A stretch of DNA of 64,000 nt from Pseudomonas citrullilanati (GTDB taxonomy: Bacteria > Pseudomonadota > Gammaproteobacteria > Pseudomonadales > Pseudomonadaceae): assembly GCF_030580855.1 (NCBI RefSeq), contig NZ_JAUQOP010000007.1, positions 1-64,000 of the forward strand, in the 5' to 3' direction. Of this stretch, positions 26,824 to 36,189 are shown piece by piece. The translations under genes were made by a program, and so were the position numbers. The notes beneath the pieces are model-generated. The model did no database searches, was not told the origin of the DNA, and worked only from the letters and a program-made list of their open reading frames with translations. Each line of letters begins with the position of its first letter. The first letter of the stretch is position 1.

Positions 26824-28293
26824 TCATGCCGGTTGGGTGCGGGCGTTGACGTAGGTTGTACCGGGACGAGCGGCGAACACCACGGCGGCGACGAACAGGT
26901 TGGCGATATGGTCAGCCGTCTCCTTTGAGATGGGCAGGGTCGAAAAATAGCGGGATGCCGCGACCACGACGCCCACGATGATCTGTCCTACGGAGGTCCG
27001 TATGGCATTGGTGGACAGGAATTGATTGGCGGCTTGCTCGGCAGTGGGGATTCGGAATGAGATGGGATTGATCCGGAAACCGTCCTTGGAAGGCTCGGCT
27101 TGCATGGCGTGCATGGCTTCGCCCATGAGTATTTGGCCGGAGACGTCGGCGAAGGCGTTGTAGACGCCTCGCAGCACATCGTCGCCCAGCGCCACGGTCA
27201 GAGAGTCCGCGGTCTGTTGAGGCCCGGGTTCTCCGGTGGTATTGGCCTGTTGTTCCACCCAGGCCGAGAGTTGGGCGGCCAGGCCCTCTGTCTCGGACGC
27301 TGATGAGGCGTTCCCTTGCGCCATGACATACCCGGGGCCCGAGTGTGGCGCGGTGTAGTTCATCAGCGTGAAGGATACGAACTGAAGCGCACCGTTCAGC
27401 AGGCCGGCGATTGCCGTACCGCCCAAATTGGCTTTCGCGTTGTCGCCAGTGGGACAGAACAGGCTCACCAGATCCTGGGCAAAGGTATAGAAAGCCATTT
27501 GCGAGCCCAGGGAGGCCAATGCGGGCAGGGCGGTTGGCACGGTCGCTGCGGCAGCCAGGGCGGCCATCGATAATAGGAGCGTGGATAAACGCGCCATGCG
27601 CGTCTCGATGTTTGCCGTACCGTTGCACTCGTCCCTGATGGCGCCGAGCATATTCGTTATCGGACCGACGGACAGGGCGATTGCGCCGATCACGCTGCGG
27701 GTCAATGGCGACGTTGCGTTGGACTGGAGGTTTTTTTCCATGGCGAAGCCGGCCAGTTGCCTGAAGACCGTGAGCACCCCGGTCACCATGCCGGTGCGTA
27801 CGCTGGCAGTCGTCAGGTTGCCGACCCAGCGCCCCAGATCGCCTTCGAGTTCATTGCGAGATAATTTATCCAATTTGTCGCTGAGGTAGGCCAGGACGGT
27901 TTGGGCGCCTTGGATGAGTTGGTCAGCGGACAGGGAATGCTTCAAGAATTCGAAGTCCCCCAGGCCAAGGAGGGCCTTTGTCAACTGACCGTCGTCAGTG
28001 GACTCTCCTATCGACACTGCGATGTATTCCAGGACCCGTTCGGTATCGGTGCCCGCATCAAGCTGTCGTTCGGAAATGATTTGATGGAGCGCGTCTTCGA
28101 CGCCCCGCATTGCGAATTCCAGATCGTGCGGTGAAAGCTCGGTTCTATGCTCGTGGGGGATGCCTTCACTGAGGGTCTCTATGCTCGTCATGTCGATGAT
28201 GGTGTGGCGTGGGTCATCAACGTTTGACGGGCCTGGTGTTTCGGCGCGACCGGATACAGGTGAAGTGAAATGACTTAACGAGGCGAGTTCCAT
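26824..28293 (-). CDS. Unrecognised 489-residue protein with several hydrophobic segments; candidate T3SS substrate
   Basis: The gene is not recognised. The polar Ser/Pro/His-rich N-terminus (1-50) is followed by an acidic helical part (50-155). Several hydrophobic or Ala/Gly-rich stretches follow at about 165-182, 198-218, 236-262, 290-312, 434-446 and 463-476. A polar Gln/Ser-rich stretch at 330-365 resembles a flexible linker. It has no signal peptide. It lies at the island edge, convergent with the orgC-like gene and divergent from pyrD. A translocated membrane-inserting effector, or an unrelated inner-membrane protein, are both possible. GC content is slightly below that of the neighbours. 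Confidence 0.6.
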   Translation of the reverse strand: MELASLSHFTSPVSGRAETPGPSNVDDPRHTIIDMTSIETLSEGIPHEHRTELSPHDLEFAMRGVEDALHQIISERQLDAGTDTERVLEYIAVSIGESTDDGQLTKALLGLGDFEFLKHSLSADQLIQGAQTVLAYLSDKLDKLSRNELEGDLGRWVGNLTTASVRTGMVTGVLTVFRQLAGFAMEKNLQSNATSPLTRSVIGAIALSVGPITNMLGAIRDECNGTANIETRMARLSTLLLSMAALAAAATVPTALPALASLGSQMAFYTFAQDLVSLFCPTGDNAKANLGGTAIAGLLNGALQFVSFTLMNYTAPHSGPGYVMAQGNASSASETEGLAAQLSAWVEQQANTTGEPGPQQTADSLTVALGDDVLRGVYNAFADVSGQILMGEAMHAMQAEPSKDGFRINPISFRIPTAEQAANQFLSTNAIRTSVGQIIVGVVVAASRYFSTLPISKETADHIANLFVAAVVFAARPGTTYVNARTQPA

Positions 28294-28470
28294 GGGTTTC
28301 TGATCCTGCTTGGCAAAATAGTGGACGCTGCAATTTCAGCGTCATTGATCTTTTGCAGGTTTTTCGCGCGTTCGACTTTCAAATAACGCTCGCAGGTCAT
28401 GGCGATGCTGCATCGGCCCGGGATCAAACCTCGATGAGCCAGCGTCCTCGCCGCTGGCCTTCCTGCCCGG

Positions 28471-28476
28471 TATAAT
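28471..28476 (+). promoter_or_regulatory. Likely -10 element of the pyrD promoter
   Basis: A perfect TATAAT lies 40 bases before the pyrD ATG. The matching -35 region about 17 bases upstream is poor, so the promoter may need an activator or be moderate in strength. A run of six T and seven C follows in the untranslated leader. Confidence 0.6.
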
Positions 28477-28515
28477 CGCGTCACTTTTTTCCCCCCCAGA
28501 GAGTCAAACCCGCCC

Positions 28516-29535
28516 ATGTACACCCTGGCCCGTGAGCTGCTGTTCAAACTTTCCCCGGAAACTTCCCACGATCTGTCCCTCGACCTGATCGGCGCGGGTG
28601 GACGTTTGGGCCTCAATGGGCTGCTGTGCAAGGCCCCGGCGAAATTGCCGGTGTCGGTCATGGGCCTGGAATTCCCCAACCCGGTCGGACTGGCGGCGGG
28701 GCTGGACAAGAACGGCGCGGCCATCGACGGGTTTGCCCAGTTGGGGTTCGGCTTCGTCGAAATCGGCACGGTCACCCCACGTCCACAGCCAGGCAACCCC
28801 AAGCCACGGCTGTTCCGCCTGCCGCAAGCCGAGGCGATCATCAACCGCATGGGTTTCAACAACCTGGGTGTCGATCATCTGCTGGCCCGGGTGGCGGCCG
28901 CCAAGTACAAGGGCGTGCTGGGCATCAACATCGGCAAGAACTTCGACACGCCGGTGGAGCGTGCCGTCGACGATTACCTGATCTGCCTGGACAAGGTCTA
29001 CGCCCACGCCAGCTACGTGACCGTCAACGTCAGCTCGCCGAACACCCCGGGGCTGCGCAGCCTGCAGTTCGGTGATTCGCTCAAGCAACTGCTGGCCGAC
29101 CTGGCCCGCCGCCGCGCCGAACTGGCGGTGCTGCATGGCCGGCATGTGCCGCTGGCGATCAAGATCGCCCCGGACATGAGCGACGAGGAAACCGTCCAGG
29201 TGGCCCAGGCCTTGATCGAGACCGGCATGGACGCGGTGATCGCCACCAACACCACCCTGGGCCGCGAAGGGGTCGAAGGGCTGGAGCACGGTGACGAGGC
29301 CGGCGGGCTGTCCGGCGCGCCGGTGCGCGACAAGAGCACCCACACCGTGAAAGTGCTGGCGGGGGAGCTGGCAGGGCGCTTGCCGATCATCGCCGCGGGC
29401 GGGATCACCGAAGGCCGGCATGCTGCCGAGAAGATCAGCGCCGGTGCGAGCCTGGTGCAGATCTATTCGGGTTTCATCTACAAGGGGCCGGCGTTGATTC
29501 GTGAGTCGGTGGATGCGATTGCGGCGTTGGGCTGA
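28516..29535 (+). CDS. pyrD: PyrD: dihydroorotate dehydrogenase (quinone), class 2
   Basis: The 339-residue FMN enzyme oxidises dihydroorotate to orotate in pyrimidine synthesis, passing electrons to quinone at the inner membrane. It has the class 2 N-terminal membrane-associating extension ([20 protein letters not shown]). The [20 protein letters not shown] segment and the active-site region [15 protein letters not shown] follow. The phosphate-binding [17 protein letters not shown] loop is also visible. It is core DNA and marks the right border of the T3SS island. Confidence 0.97.
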   Translation: MYTLARELLFKLSPETSHDLSLDLIGAGGRLGLNGLLCKAPAKLPVSVMGLEFPNPVGLAAGLDKNGAAIDGFAQLGFGFVEIGTVTPRPQPGNPKPRLFRLPQAEAIINRMGFNNLGVDHLLARVAAAKYKGVLGINIGKNFDTPVERAVDDYLICLDKVYAHASYVTVNVSSPNTPGLRSLQFGDSLKQLLADLARRRAELAVLHGRHVPLAIKIAPDMSDEETVQVAQALIETGMDAVIATNTTLGREGVEGLEHGDEAGGLSGAPVRDKSTHTVKVLAGELAGRLPIIAAGGITEGRHAAEKISAGASLVQIYSGFIYKGPALIRESVDAIAALG

Positions 29536-29566
29536 TCCTGAGCCTGCTGGGGACTGGCTAGCCTTC

Positions 29567-29701
29567 GTGGCGAGGGGATTTATCCCCGCTGGGCTGCGTA
29601 GCAGCCCCCCTATAACCAGCACCTCGGTGTATCAGGACTATCGAGTTAACTGTTCTTAGGGCCGTTTCGCGCCCCAGCGGGGATAAATCCCCTCGCCACA
29701 A
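29567..29701. repeat. Long palindromic repeat downstream of pyrD
   Basis: GTGGCGAGGGGATTTATCCC at 29567 returns inverted at 29672-29700 (GGGATAAATCCCCTCGCCAC), with the inner hairpin GGGCTGCGTAGCAGCCC after the left arm. The copy is nearly the same as that at 13906-14039. With the rmf terminator it fills the gap 29536-29863 between the convergent pyrD and rmf genes. Confidence 0.9.
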
Positions 29702-29747
29702 CAGTGTTCACACCTCGGGCATTCCTGGTGGTCATGAAATCCAGGCA

Positions 29748-29776
29748 ATAAAAAGGGCTCCTCGAAGGAGCCCCTG
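29748..29776 (-). terminator. Rho-independent terminator of rmf
   Basis: On the minus strand GGGCTCCT, a TCG-type tetraloop and AGGAGCCC form an 8-bp GC-rich stem. TTTTTATT follows on the minus strand, giving a standard terminator for rmf. Confidence 0.88.
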
Positions 29777-29863
29777 GGCCGTAGCCCGCCGTCCGGATGG
29801 GACGCGCGTGGTTAAATCGATTGGCACATCAGATTGTCGAGTTCTTGAGTGTTGAGCCCTGTG

Positions 29864-30079
29864 TCAGCCGACGGCGTGAAGTTCGTTGAGTCTATGGATA
29901 CCCGCAGTGCCGGTCATACCGTCCCAGTTGTCGCCGCGTCCTTCTCGCCAGCCGTTGATCCAGGCTTGACGTACCGACGGTAGAGTAAAGGGGCAAAGCT
30001 CACGGGATTTACCACCAACGCCATATTGGTAACCGCGTAAAAATGCTCTTTCCAACGGATCACGCTTAAGTCTTCTCAT
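29864..30079 (-). CDS. rmf: Rmf: ribosome modulation factor
   Basis: The 71-residue basic protein has the RMF signature RDPLERAFLRGYQYGVGGKS and the SVRQAWINGWREGRGD segment. It joins 70S ribosomes into inactive 100S dimers in stationary phase or under stress. It stands alone, with a structured leader upstream and a terminator downstream. Confidence 0.96.
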   Translation of the reverse strand: MRRLKRDPLERAFLRGYQYGVGGKSRELCPFTLPSVRQAWINGWREGRGDNWDGMTGTAGIHRLNELHAVG

Positions 30080-30215
30080 AGGGTGTTGCCCTCACTTGTT
30101 GACTGTTTCTTTAGCGTCGGCCCCTGTCGAGGCCGGGGCAGAATCATTCTGCCGTTGGTGGCTCGTTGCCGGCGTGACGAGCCAAGGTGTTGGCGCCGTG
30201 GCGACGTCAACCTGT
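30080..30215 (-). ncRNA. Structured leader upstream of rmf (rmf RNA motif region)
   Basis: The minus-strand leader has at least three stems: GGCTCGT...ACGAGCC, GGCAG...CTGCC and CGGCC...GGCCG. They end about 45 bases before the rmf start codon. A conserved Pseudomonas element called the rmf RNA motif is known in this position, and I assign the region on that basis. Exact ends are not determined; a covariance search with the Rfam rmf model would settle it. Confidence 0.5.
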
Positions 30216-30611
30216 GTTGAGTTCTAACCAAAGCGTCACATGGATGGAATGATCGTTTTGTCATAAGCACGTAACAATAAAGATGTTAGGGCGATAAGTA
30301 ACTTGATGTTCAGCGTCCGCTTTTGAGCAAGACCCCTGTATGATCAGCCCTGCGCTGAAAGGCGCGGTGGTGGCCCGGATGAGAATGTCCTCCCGTTGCA
30401 CTCGGGTACTATTCGACGAAAGGGTCGAGTTTTCACAATTTGTTTCACAGAATTTTTCACCTGCCCCCGCGTCCAAGCTCTTTTGACCTGAGCGGCGGGG
30501 GTGGGACGGCACACCTTCGTGCCACGCGGGTGCTCTTGAGAAAAGCACCTGACTGAACCCGACCCGGCAATGCGTTGCCCGGTCCACTAAGCCAAAGGCG
30601 CTGGAATTCCC
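30216..30611. other. Intergenic region between rmf and rlmL
   Basis: No credible gene is seen. The rlmL-proximal half holds several small hairpins on the plus strand: GGCAC...GTGCC near 30510, GGTGCTCTTGAGAAAAGCACC near 30530, and CCGGCAATGCGTTGCCCGG near 30565. They would lie in the rlmL leader. The left part is AT-richer and probably carries the rmf promoter. A short minus-strand frame at 30076-30270 has no coding character. Confidence 0.5.
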
Positions 30612-32876
30612 ATGTCCGACCGTTTCGAACTCTTCCTCACTTGCCCCAAGGGCCTCGAAGGCCTGCTCATCGAGGAAGCCGTCGGGCTTGGCCTTGAAGA
30701 GGCTCGCGAACACACCTCGGCCGTGCGCGGCATGGCCGACATGGAAACCGCCTATCGCTTGTGCCTGTGGTCTCGCCTGGCCAACCGGGTGTTGCTGGTC
30801 CTCAAGCGGTTCGAGATGAAGAACGCCGACGACCTGTACCACGGCGTGCTGGACGTCGACTGGCAAGACCACATGTTGGCCGATGGCACCCTCGCGGTGG
30901 AGTTCAGCGGGCATGGCTCGGGCATCGACAACACGCACTTCGGCGCCTTGAAGGTCAAGGACGCCATCGTCGACAAGCTGCGTACCCCCTCGGGCGAGCG
31001 GCCGTCCATCGACAAGCTCAACCCGGACCTGCGCATTCACCTGCGCCTGGACCGTGGCGAGGCGATCCTTTCCCTCGACCTCTCCGGTCACAGCCTGCAC
31101 CAGCGCGGTTATCGCCTGCAGCAGGGGGCCGCGCCGCTGAAGGAAAACCTCGCCGCCGCGATCCTGATCCGCGCCGGCTGGCCGCGCATTGCCGCCGAAG
31201 GCGGGGCGCTGGCCGACCCGATGTGCGGCGTGGGCACGTTCCTGGTGGAAGCCGGGATGATCGCCGCCGACATGGCGCCGAACCTGCGTCGCCAGCAGTG
31301 GGGGTTCACCGCATGGCTCGGCCATGTGCCGGCGCTGTGGAAGAAACTCCACGAAGAGGCCACCGCCCGCGCCGCCGCCGGGCTGGCCAAGCCGCCCTTG
31401 TGGATCCGCGGCTATGAGGCCGACCCACGGCTGATCCAGCCGGGCCGCAACAACGTCGAGCGGGCCGGGCTGAGCGAGTGGATCAAGATCTACCAGGGCG
31501 AAGTCGCCACCTTCGAACCGCGCCCGGACCAGAACCAGAAGGGCCTGGTGATCTGCAACCCGCCGTACGGCGAGCGCCTGGGCGACGAAGCCAGCCTGCT
31601 TTACCTCTACCAGAACCTCGGCGAGCGCCTGCGCCAGGCTTGCCTGAACTGGGAAGCCGCGGTGTTCACCGGCGCGCCGGACCTGGGCAAGCGCATGGGC
31701 ATCCGCAGCCACAAGCAATATTCGTTCTGGAACGGCGCGTTGCCGTGCAAGTTGTTGCTGATCAAGGTGCTGCCGGACCAGTTCGTCACCGGCGAGCGCC
31801 GCACCCCGGAACAGCGCCAGGCCGAGCGCGAGCAGGCCGCCTACGATCAGGCCCCGCAAGTACCGCAAGAGCGCCAGTACAACAAGAACGGCAACCCGAT
31901 CAAGCCGGCGCCGGCCCCGGTGGTCGAGCAGGCACGGTTGAGCGAAGGCGGGCAGATGTTCGCCAATCGCCTGCAAAAGAACCTCAAGTTGCTGGGCAAG
32001 TGGGCCAAGCGTGAAGGCGTGGACTGCTACCGGGTCTACGATGCCGACATGCCGGAATACGCCATGGCCATCGACCTGTACCACGATTGGGTCCATGTGC
32101 AGGAATACGCCGCGCCAAAATCCATCGACCCGGAAAAGGCCTCGGCCCGGCTGTTCGACGCCCTGGCGGCGATCCCTCAGGCGCTGAACGTCGACAAGAG
32201 CCGCGTGGTGATCAAGCGCCGCGAGCGCCAGAGCGGCACCAAGCAGTACGAGCGCCAGAGCGCCCAGGGCAAGTTCACCGAGGTCAACGAAGGTGGCGTC
32301 AAGCTGCTGGTCAACCTCACCGACTACCTGGACACCGGGCTGTTCCTCGACCACCGGCCGATGCGCCTGCGGATCCAGAAGGAAGCCGCCGGCAAGCGCT
32401 TCCTCAACCTGTTCTGCTATACCGCGACCGCCAGCGTTCACGCGGCCAAGGGCGGTGCTCGGAGCACCACCAGTGTCGACTTGTCGAAAACCTACCTGGA
32501 TTGGGCACGCCGCAACCTGTCGCTCAACGGTTTCTCGGACAAGAACCGCCTGGAGCAGGGGGATGTGATGGCCTGGCTGGAAGCCAGTCGTGACGAGTAC
32601 GACCTGATCTTCATCGACCCGCCGACGTTCTCCAACTCCAAGCGCATGGAGGGGATCTTCGACGTGCAACGCGACCACGTCCAGCTCCTCGACCTGGCCA
32701 TGGCGCGCCTGGCGCCGGGGGGCGTGCTGTATTTCTCCAACAATTTCCGCAAGTTCCAGCTCGAAGACAACCTCGCCGAGCGCTATGCGGTGGAGGAAAT
32801 CACCGCCAAGACCATCGATCCGGATTTCGCCCGCAATGGCAAGATTCACCGTGCCTGGAAGATCATGGCCCGCTGA
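30612..32876 (+). CDS. rlmL: RlmL (RlmKL): bifunctional 23S rRNA methyltransferase
   Basis: The 754-residue fusion has an N-terminal THUMP domain and a methyltransferase with LADPMCGVGTFLVEAGMIA and the catalytic ICNPPYGERLG (about residue 316). This domain makes m2G2445. A linker then leads to the second (RlmK) methyltransferase with FLNLFCYTATASVHAAKGGA and FIDPPTFSNSKRMEG, which makes m7G2069. The length fits the fused gammaproteobacterial form (about 700-750). Start at ATG 30612. Confidence 0.97.
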   Translation: MSDRFELFLTCPKGLEGLLIEEAVGLGLEEAREHTSAVRGMADMETAYRLCLWSRLANRVLLVLKRFEMKNADDLYHGVLDVDWQDHMLADGTLAVEFSGHGSGIDNTHFGALKVKDAIVDKLRTPSGERPSIDKLNPDLRIHLRLDRGEAILSLDLSGHSLHQRGYRLQQGAAPLKENLAAAILIRAGWPRIAAEGGALADPMCGVGTFLVEAGMIAADMAPNLRRQQWGFTAWLGHVPALWKKLHEEATARAAAGLAKPPLWIRGYEADPRLIQPGRNNVERAGLSEWIKIYQGEVATFEPRPDQNQKGLVICNPPYGERLGDEASLLYLYQNLGERLRQACLNWEAAVFTGAPDLGKRMGIRSHKQYSFWNGALPCKLLLIKVLPDQFVTGERRTPEQRQAEREQAAYDQAPQVPQERQYNKNGNPIKPAPAPVVEQARLSEGGQMFANRLQKNLKLLGKWAKREGVDCYRVYDADMPEYAMAIDLYHDWVHVQEYAAPKSIDPEKASARLFDALAAIPQALNVDKSRVVIKRRERQSGTKQYERQSAQGKFTEVNEGGVKLLVNLTDYLDTGLFLDHRPMRLRIQKEAAGKRFLNLFCYTATASVHAAKGGARSTTSVDLSKTYLDWARRNLSLNGFSDKNRLEQGDVMAWLEASRDEYDLIFIDPPTFSNSKRMEGIFDVQRDHVQLLDLAMARLAPGGVLYFSNNFRKFQLEDNLAERYAVEEITAKTIDPDFARNGKIHRAWKIMAR

Positions 32877-33017
32877 TCGATGCTGATTGGATCCACGCAA
32901 GCCTTGTAGCTCAAGGCTTCCAGCTCATTTTGGGGCTGGTCAAAATGATGGCTAATAGCTATAACTTAGCCTGTGGCCGGGTTGAACCGACTGCCCGGTC
33001 CTTTTTGAGTCGTGTTT

Positions 33018-35402
33018 ATGGCCTTGCATCAGGTGCGCCCCAGGATCCTGGGCTTTATCAGCGAAGACGTCTCGGCCTGGCTCGTGGCAACGCTGGTCCT
33101 GCTGGCCGGCACCTTCCTGACCGGCGTGCTGAGCTGGGCGATGATGAACCTGTTCGGCCAGCAACTGCGCCAGCGTTTCGAGCTGCAAGCCGAGGAGCGC
33201 TTCAGTCGGATCGAGGAGCGTTTCCAGGAGCAGGAGCAGCGCCTGGATGGCTTGAGGCGTTTCTTCGCCAACTCCGAACGGGTGTCCCACGATGAGTTTC
33301 GCGGGTATGCCGACGCCTTGTTGCGTCGTACCCGAGCCCTCGCCTGGGCGCCCAGGGTGCGGCGGGCCGACCGGCCAGCGTTCGAGCAACAGGCCCAGGC
33401 CGACGGCTCGATCAACTTCATCATCCGTGAGACGGACGGCAGCGGTGGCCTGCGGCCGGCGGCCGAGCGGGACGAATATGTCCCCGTGCTCTACGTGCAA
33501 AGCCAGCCATCCTATGGTTCGCCATTGGGACTGGACCTGTTGTTCGATCCCGTACGCCGGGCCACGCTGGACCGGGCACATCAGAGTGGCGCACTGGCGG
33601 TCTCGCAGCCCCTGGACCTGATTGGCGTCGATCCGGCCTTCACGCGCGGCGTGTTGCTGGCGGCGTCGGTCACCCGGCCGGGGGCTGGCGAACCGTTCGG
33701 GTATGTGGTCGCGGCCATCAGCATGCGCCAGTTGGCGGGCGAGGGCCTGCCGGGCGCCGGTCATGACAATCTGTCGATGCGGGTCATCGACTTGTCGGCG
33801 GGTGACCGCGAGGAAGCCCTGTTCGAATCGCCCACCCCGGCGGGTCACAGCGACCTGTCGGCGAGCCGCCGGGTGCGCCTGGCCGACCGTGATTATCGGG
33901 TGGAATTGCGGCCCAGCCGGACGTTCCTGGCGACCAACCACTCGTCGGTGGCAAGCCTGGTGGTGCTGGGCGGCTTGCTCAGCCTGTTGCTCAGCGCCTT
34001 GCTCTACGTGCTGGTCAGCCAGCGGCAACGGGCGTTGACGCTGGTGGAGCAGCGGACTCGCGAACTGCGGGCCAGGGAGCAGGAACTGCGCGGCACCCAT
34101 GGCCAACTGCGCGGGGTGCTGGATGCCGCGACCGAGGTGGCGATCATCGCCACGGACCTGCGCGGGGTCATCACCACGTTCAATGCCGGCGCCGAACAGA
34201 TGCTTGGCTATTCGAGCAGCGAGGTCTTGCAGAGCATGACCCTGGAAAGCCTGCACGTCCCCCGCGAACTCCAGGCCCGGGCCGCCCAGCTCGGCGCGCG
34301 CTTCGGCAAGCCCATCCCCACCTGCCACGCGATGCTGCTCGAAGGCGGCGAACAGGGTGGCCAGCAGGCGCGGGAATGGACGTTGGTGCGGCGCGATGGC
34401 AGCCACCTGACGGTGAACATGTTGGCCACGCCGATGCTCGATGACCAGGGCCTGTGGGTCGGGCACCTGGCGATCTGCATCGACATCACCGAACGCAAGC
34501 GTGTCCACGAAGCCCTGGCGGCGCGGGACCTGCTGCTGAAGAAACTCAGCGCCCATGTGCCGGGAGGCATCTACCAGTTCAAGATGGACTTCAACGGCCG
34601 CTTCAGCGTGATCTACGCCAGTGATGGCATCCGTGACATCTACGAATTGGAGCCGGACGTGCTGGTGCAGAATGCCGAGGCGATTTTCTCGCGCATCCAT
34701 TGCCTGGACGTCGGACGGGTGCGCTCCTCGATCCGTGCCTCGGCCGATACCCTGAGCCCTTGGCGTGAAGAGTACCGGCTGCAATTGCCGCAGCGGGGCC
34801 TGCGCTGGGTCCGGGGCGAGGCCACGCCCGAGGAGCTGCCTGGCGGCGGGGTGCTGTGGCACGGCTATATCTCGGACATTTCCGATCTCAAGCGGGTGGA
34901 GGAGGAACTGCGGGCCCTGTCGGTGACCGATGCCCTGACGGGGATTCGCAATCGCCGTTATTTCCAGGAGCGGTTGACGTCGGAAATGTCCCGGGTCGAG
35001 CGCGGTTCCGGCGGGTTGGCGGTGATCATGCTCGACATCGATCACTTCAAGCGCATCAACGACCAGCACGGCCATGCGGTGGGCGACCGCGTGCTGCAGG
35101 CGGTCTGCCAACGCATTGCCCAGCGGTTGCGACGTACCGATGTGTTCTGCCGGTTGGGCGGGGAAGAGTTCGTGGTGTTATGCCCGGACACTGACAGCGG
35201 CAGTGCCTATGCCCTGGCCCTGGGGCTGTGGGAGGGCCTGCGTTCGGCGCCCATCGACGGCGTGGGTATCGTCACCGCCAGCTTCGGCATTGCCACCTGG
35301 CGCGCCGGCGAAGGCGCCGACGCCCTGCTGCTGAGAGCCGACTCAGGCGTGTACGCCGCCAAGCAGGCCGGGCGGGATCGGGTCGAAACGCAACTGGGGT
35401 AG
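33018..35402 (+). CDS. Membrane diguanylate cyclase with CHASE, two PAS and GGDEF domains
   Basis: This 794-residue protein begins with a membrane helix (about 20-48), then a periplasmic CHASE-type sensor (about 70-300) and a second helix (about 312-338). A short coiled coil, a PAS domain (about 360-490), a second PAS/PAC domain (about 500-625) and a GGDEF domain follow. The active site is GGEEF at about residue 713. RRTD five residues before it fits the inhibitory I-site (RxxD). There is no EAL domain, so it should make c-di-GMP from two GTP. ATG 33018 is chosen over GTG 33012. The signal sensed is unknown. Confidence 0.9.
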   Translation: MALHQVRPRILGFISEDVSAWLVATLVLLAGTFLTGVLSWAMMNLFGQQLRQRFELQAEERFSRIEERFQEQEQRLDGLRRFFANSERVSHDEFRGYADALLRRTRALAWAPRVRRADRPAFEQQAQADGSINFIIRETDGSGGLRPAAERDEYVPVLYVQSQPSYGSPLGLDLLFDPVRRATLDRAHQSGALAVSQPLDLIGVDPAFTRGVLLAASVTRPGAGEPFGYVVAAISMRQLAGEGLPGAGHDNLSMRVIDLSAGDREEALFESPTPAGHSDLSASRRVRLADRDYRVELRPSRTFLATNHSSVASLVVLGGLLSLLLSALLYVLVSQRQRALTLVEQRTRELRAREQELRGTHGQLRGVLDAATEVAIIATDLRGVITTFNAGAEQMLGYSSSEVLQSMTLESLHVPRELQARAAQLGARFGKPIPTCHAMLLEGGEQGGQQAREWTLVRRDGSHLTVNMLATPMLDDQGLWVGHLAICIDITERKRVHEALAARDLLLKKLSAHVPGGIYQFKMDFNGRFSVIYASDGIRDIYELEPDVLVQNAEAIFSRIHCLDVGRVRSSIRASADTLSPWREEYRLQLPQRGLRWVRGEATPEELPGGGVLWHGYISDISDLKRVEEELRALSVTDALTGIRNRRYFQERLTSEMSRVERGSGGLAVIMLDIDHFKRINDQHGHAVGDRVLQAVCQRIAQRLRRTDVFCRLGGEEFVVLCPDTDSGSAYALALGLWEGLRSAPIDGVGIVTASFGIATWRAGEGADALLLRADSGVYAAKQAGRDRVETQLG

Positions 35403-35418
35403 CAAGCCCGGTTGGCGC

Positions 35419-35493
35419 CTTCGCGGGCAGGCCCGCTCCCACAGAAGGCTTGCGGCAGGGCCCTCCATGTGGGCGCGAGCTTGCTCGCGATGG
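35419..35493. repeat. REP doublet between the GGDEF gene and the TauE/SafE gene
   Basis: TTCGCGGGCAGGCCCGCTCCC at about 35420 and GTGGGCGCGAGCTTGCTCGC at about 35469 form an inverted REP pair between two convergent genes. The loop is about 24 bases. Confidence 0.85.
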
Positions 35494-35505
35494 GCGGCGA
35501 CTCGG

Positions 35506-36189
35506 TCAATGCCCCATGAGCCAATGCTGGTGCGGCCCCGGCAGTGTCCAGATCCCGAAAACAATCACCAACAGCCCACCGGCCATGCGCACGCTGCGTT
35601 TGCGCAGCAGGGCGGTGACGCGCTCGGCGGCCAGGCCGGTGGCGAGCAGCACCGGCCAGGTGCCGAGGCCGAAGGCCAGCATCAGCAGGGCGCTGTCCAG
35701 CGCATTGCCCTGGCTGGCGGACCACAACAGGGTGCTGTAGACCAGCCCGCAAGGCAGCCAGCCCCAGAGCGCGCCGAGCAGCAAGGCCCGAGGCAGGCTC
35801 GACACCGGCAGCAAGCGGTTGGCGACGGGCTGGATATGCCGCCACAAGCCACGGCCCACGCCTTCGATGCGGGTCAGGCCGCTCCACCAGCCTGCCAGGT
35901 ACAGGCCCATGGCGATCAGCAGCAGGCCCGCCAGGATGCGCATGACCATCGCCGCCGGGCTGTTGGCGACGGCCCAGCCAGCCAGCCCGATCAACAGCCC
36001 GGCGCAAGCGTAGCTGAGGATCCGCCCCAGGTTGTAGGCCAGCAGGAGCCGGAAGCGCCGGCTGCGCTGTTCCTTGGGGATCGCCAAGGTCAGGGCGCCC
36101 ATCAGGCCGCCGCACATGCCCAGGCAATGGCCACCGCCCAGCAGGCCAAGGATCACCGCCGAAACCAGCAGGGGCGCCAGGTCAAGCAT
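35506..36189 (-). CDS. TauE/SafE (UreH-like) family membrane protein linked to cbb3 oxidase biogenesis
   Basis: This 227-residue membrane protein has about six helices and the N-terminal motif GGGHCLGMCGGLMGAL, a His-Cys-x-x-x-Cys arrangement seen in COG2836 proteins. Homologues lie next to ccoS in many proteobacteria, and some affect copper supply or oxidase assembly. Its start overlaps the ccoS end by 8 bases, so it is probably the last gene of the maturation operon. The name sulfite exporter is a family label only. Confidence 0.82.
   Translation of the reverse strand: MLDLAPLLVSAVILGLLGGGHCLGMCGGLMGALTLAIPKEQRSRRFRLLLAYNLGRILSYACAGLLIGLAGWAVANSPAAMVMRILAGLLLIAMGLYLAGWWSGLTRIEGVGRGLWRHIQPVANRLLPVSSLPRALLLGALWGWLPCGLVYSTLLWSASQGNALDSALLMLAFGLGTWPVLLATGLAAERVTALLRKRSVRMAGGLLVIVFGIWTLPGPHQHWLMGH

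Noticed and set aside
30076..30270. 64-codon minus-strand frame upstream of rmf
   Set aside because: It covers the structured rmf leader, has no coding character and no good ribosome site.
30261..32900. 879-codon open frame opposite rlmL
   Set aside because: RlmL on the other strand has all motifs; the opposite product is a His/Gln/Arg/Val-rich shadow.
32899..32919. AAGCCTTG...CAAGGCTT hairpin after rlmL as a terminator
   Set aside because: The stem is short and there is no T-run after it.
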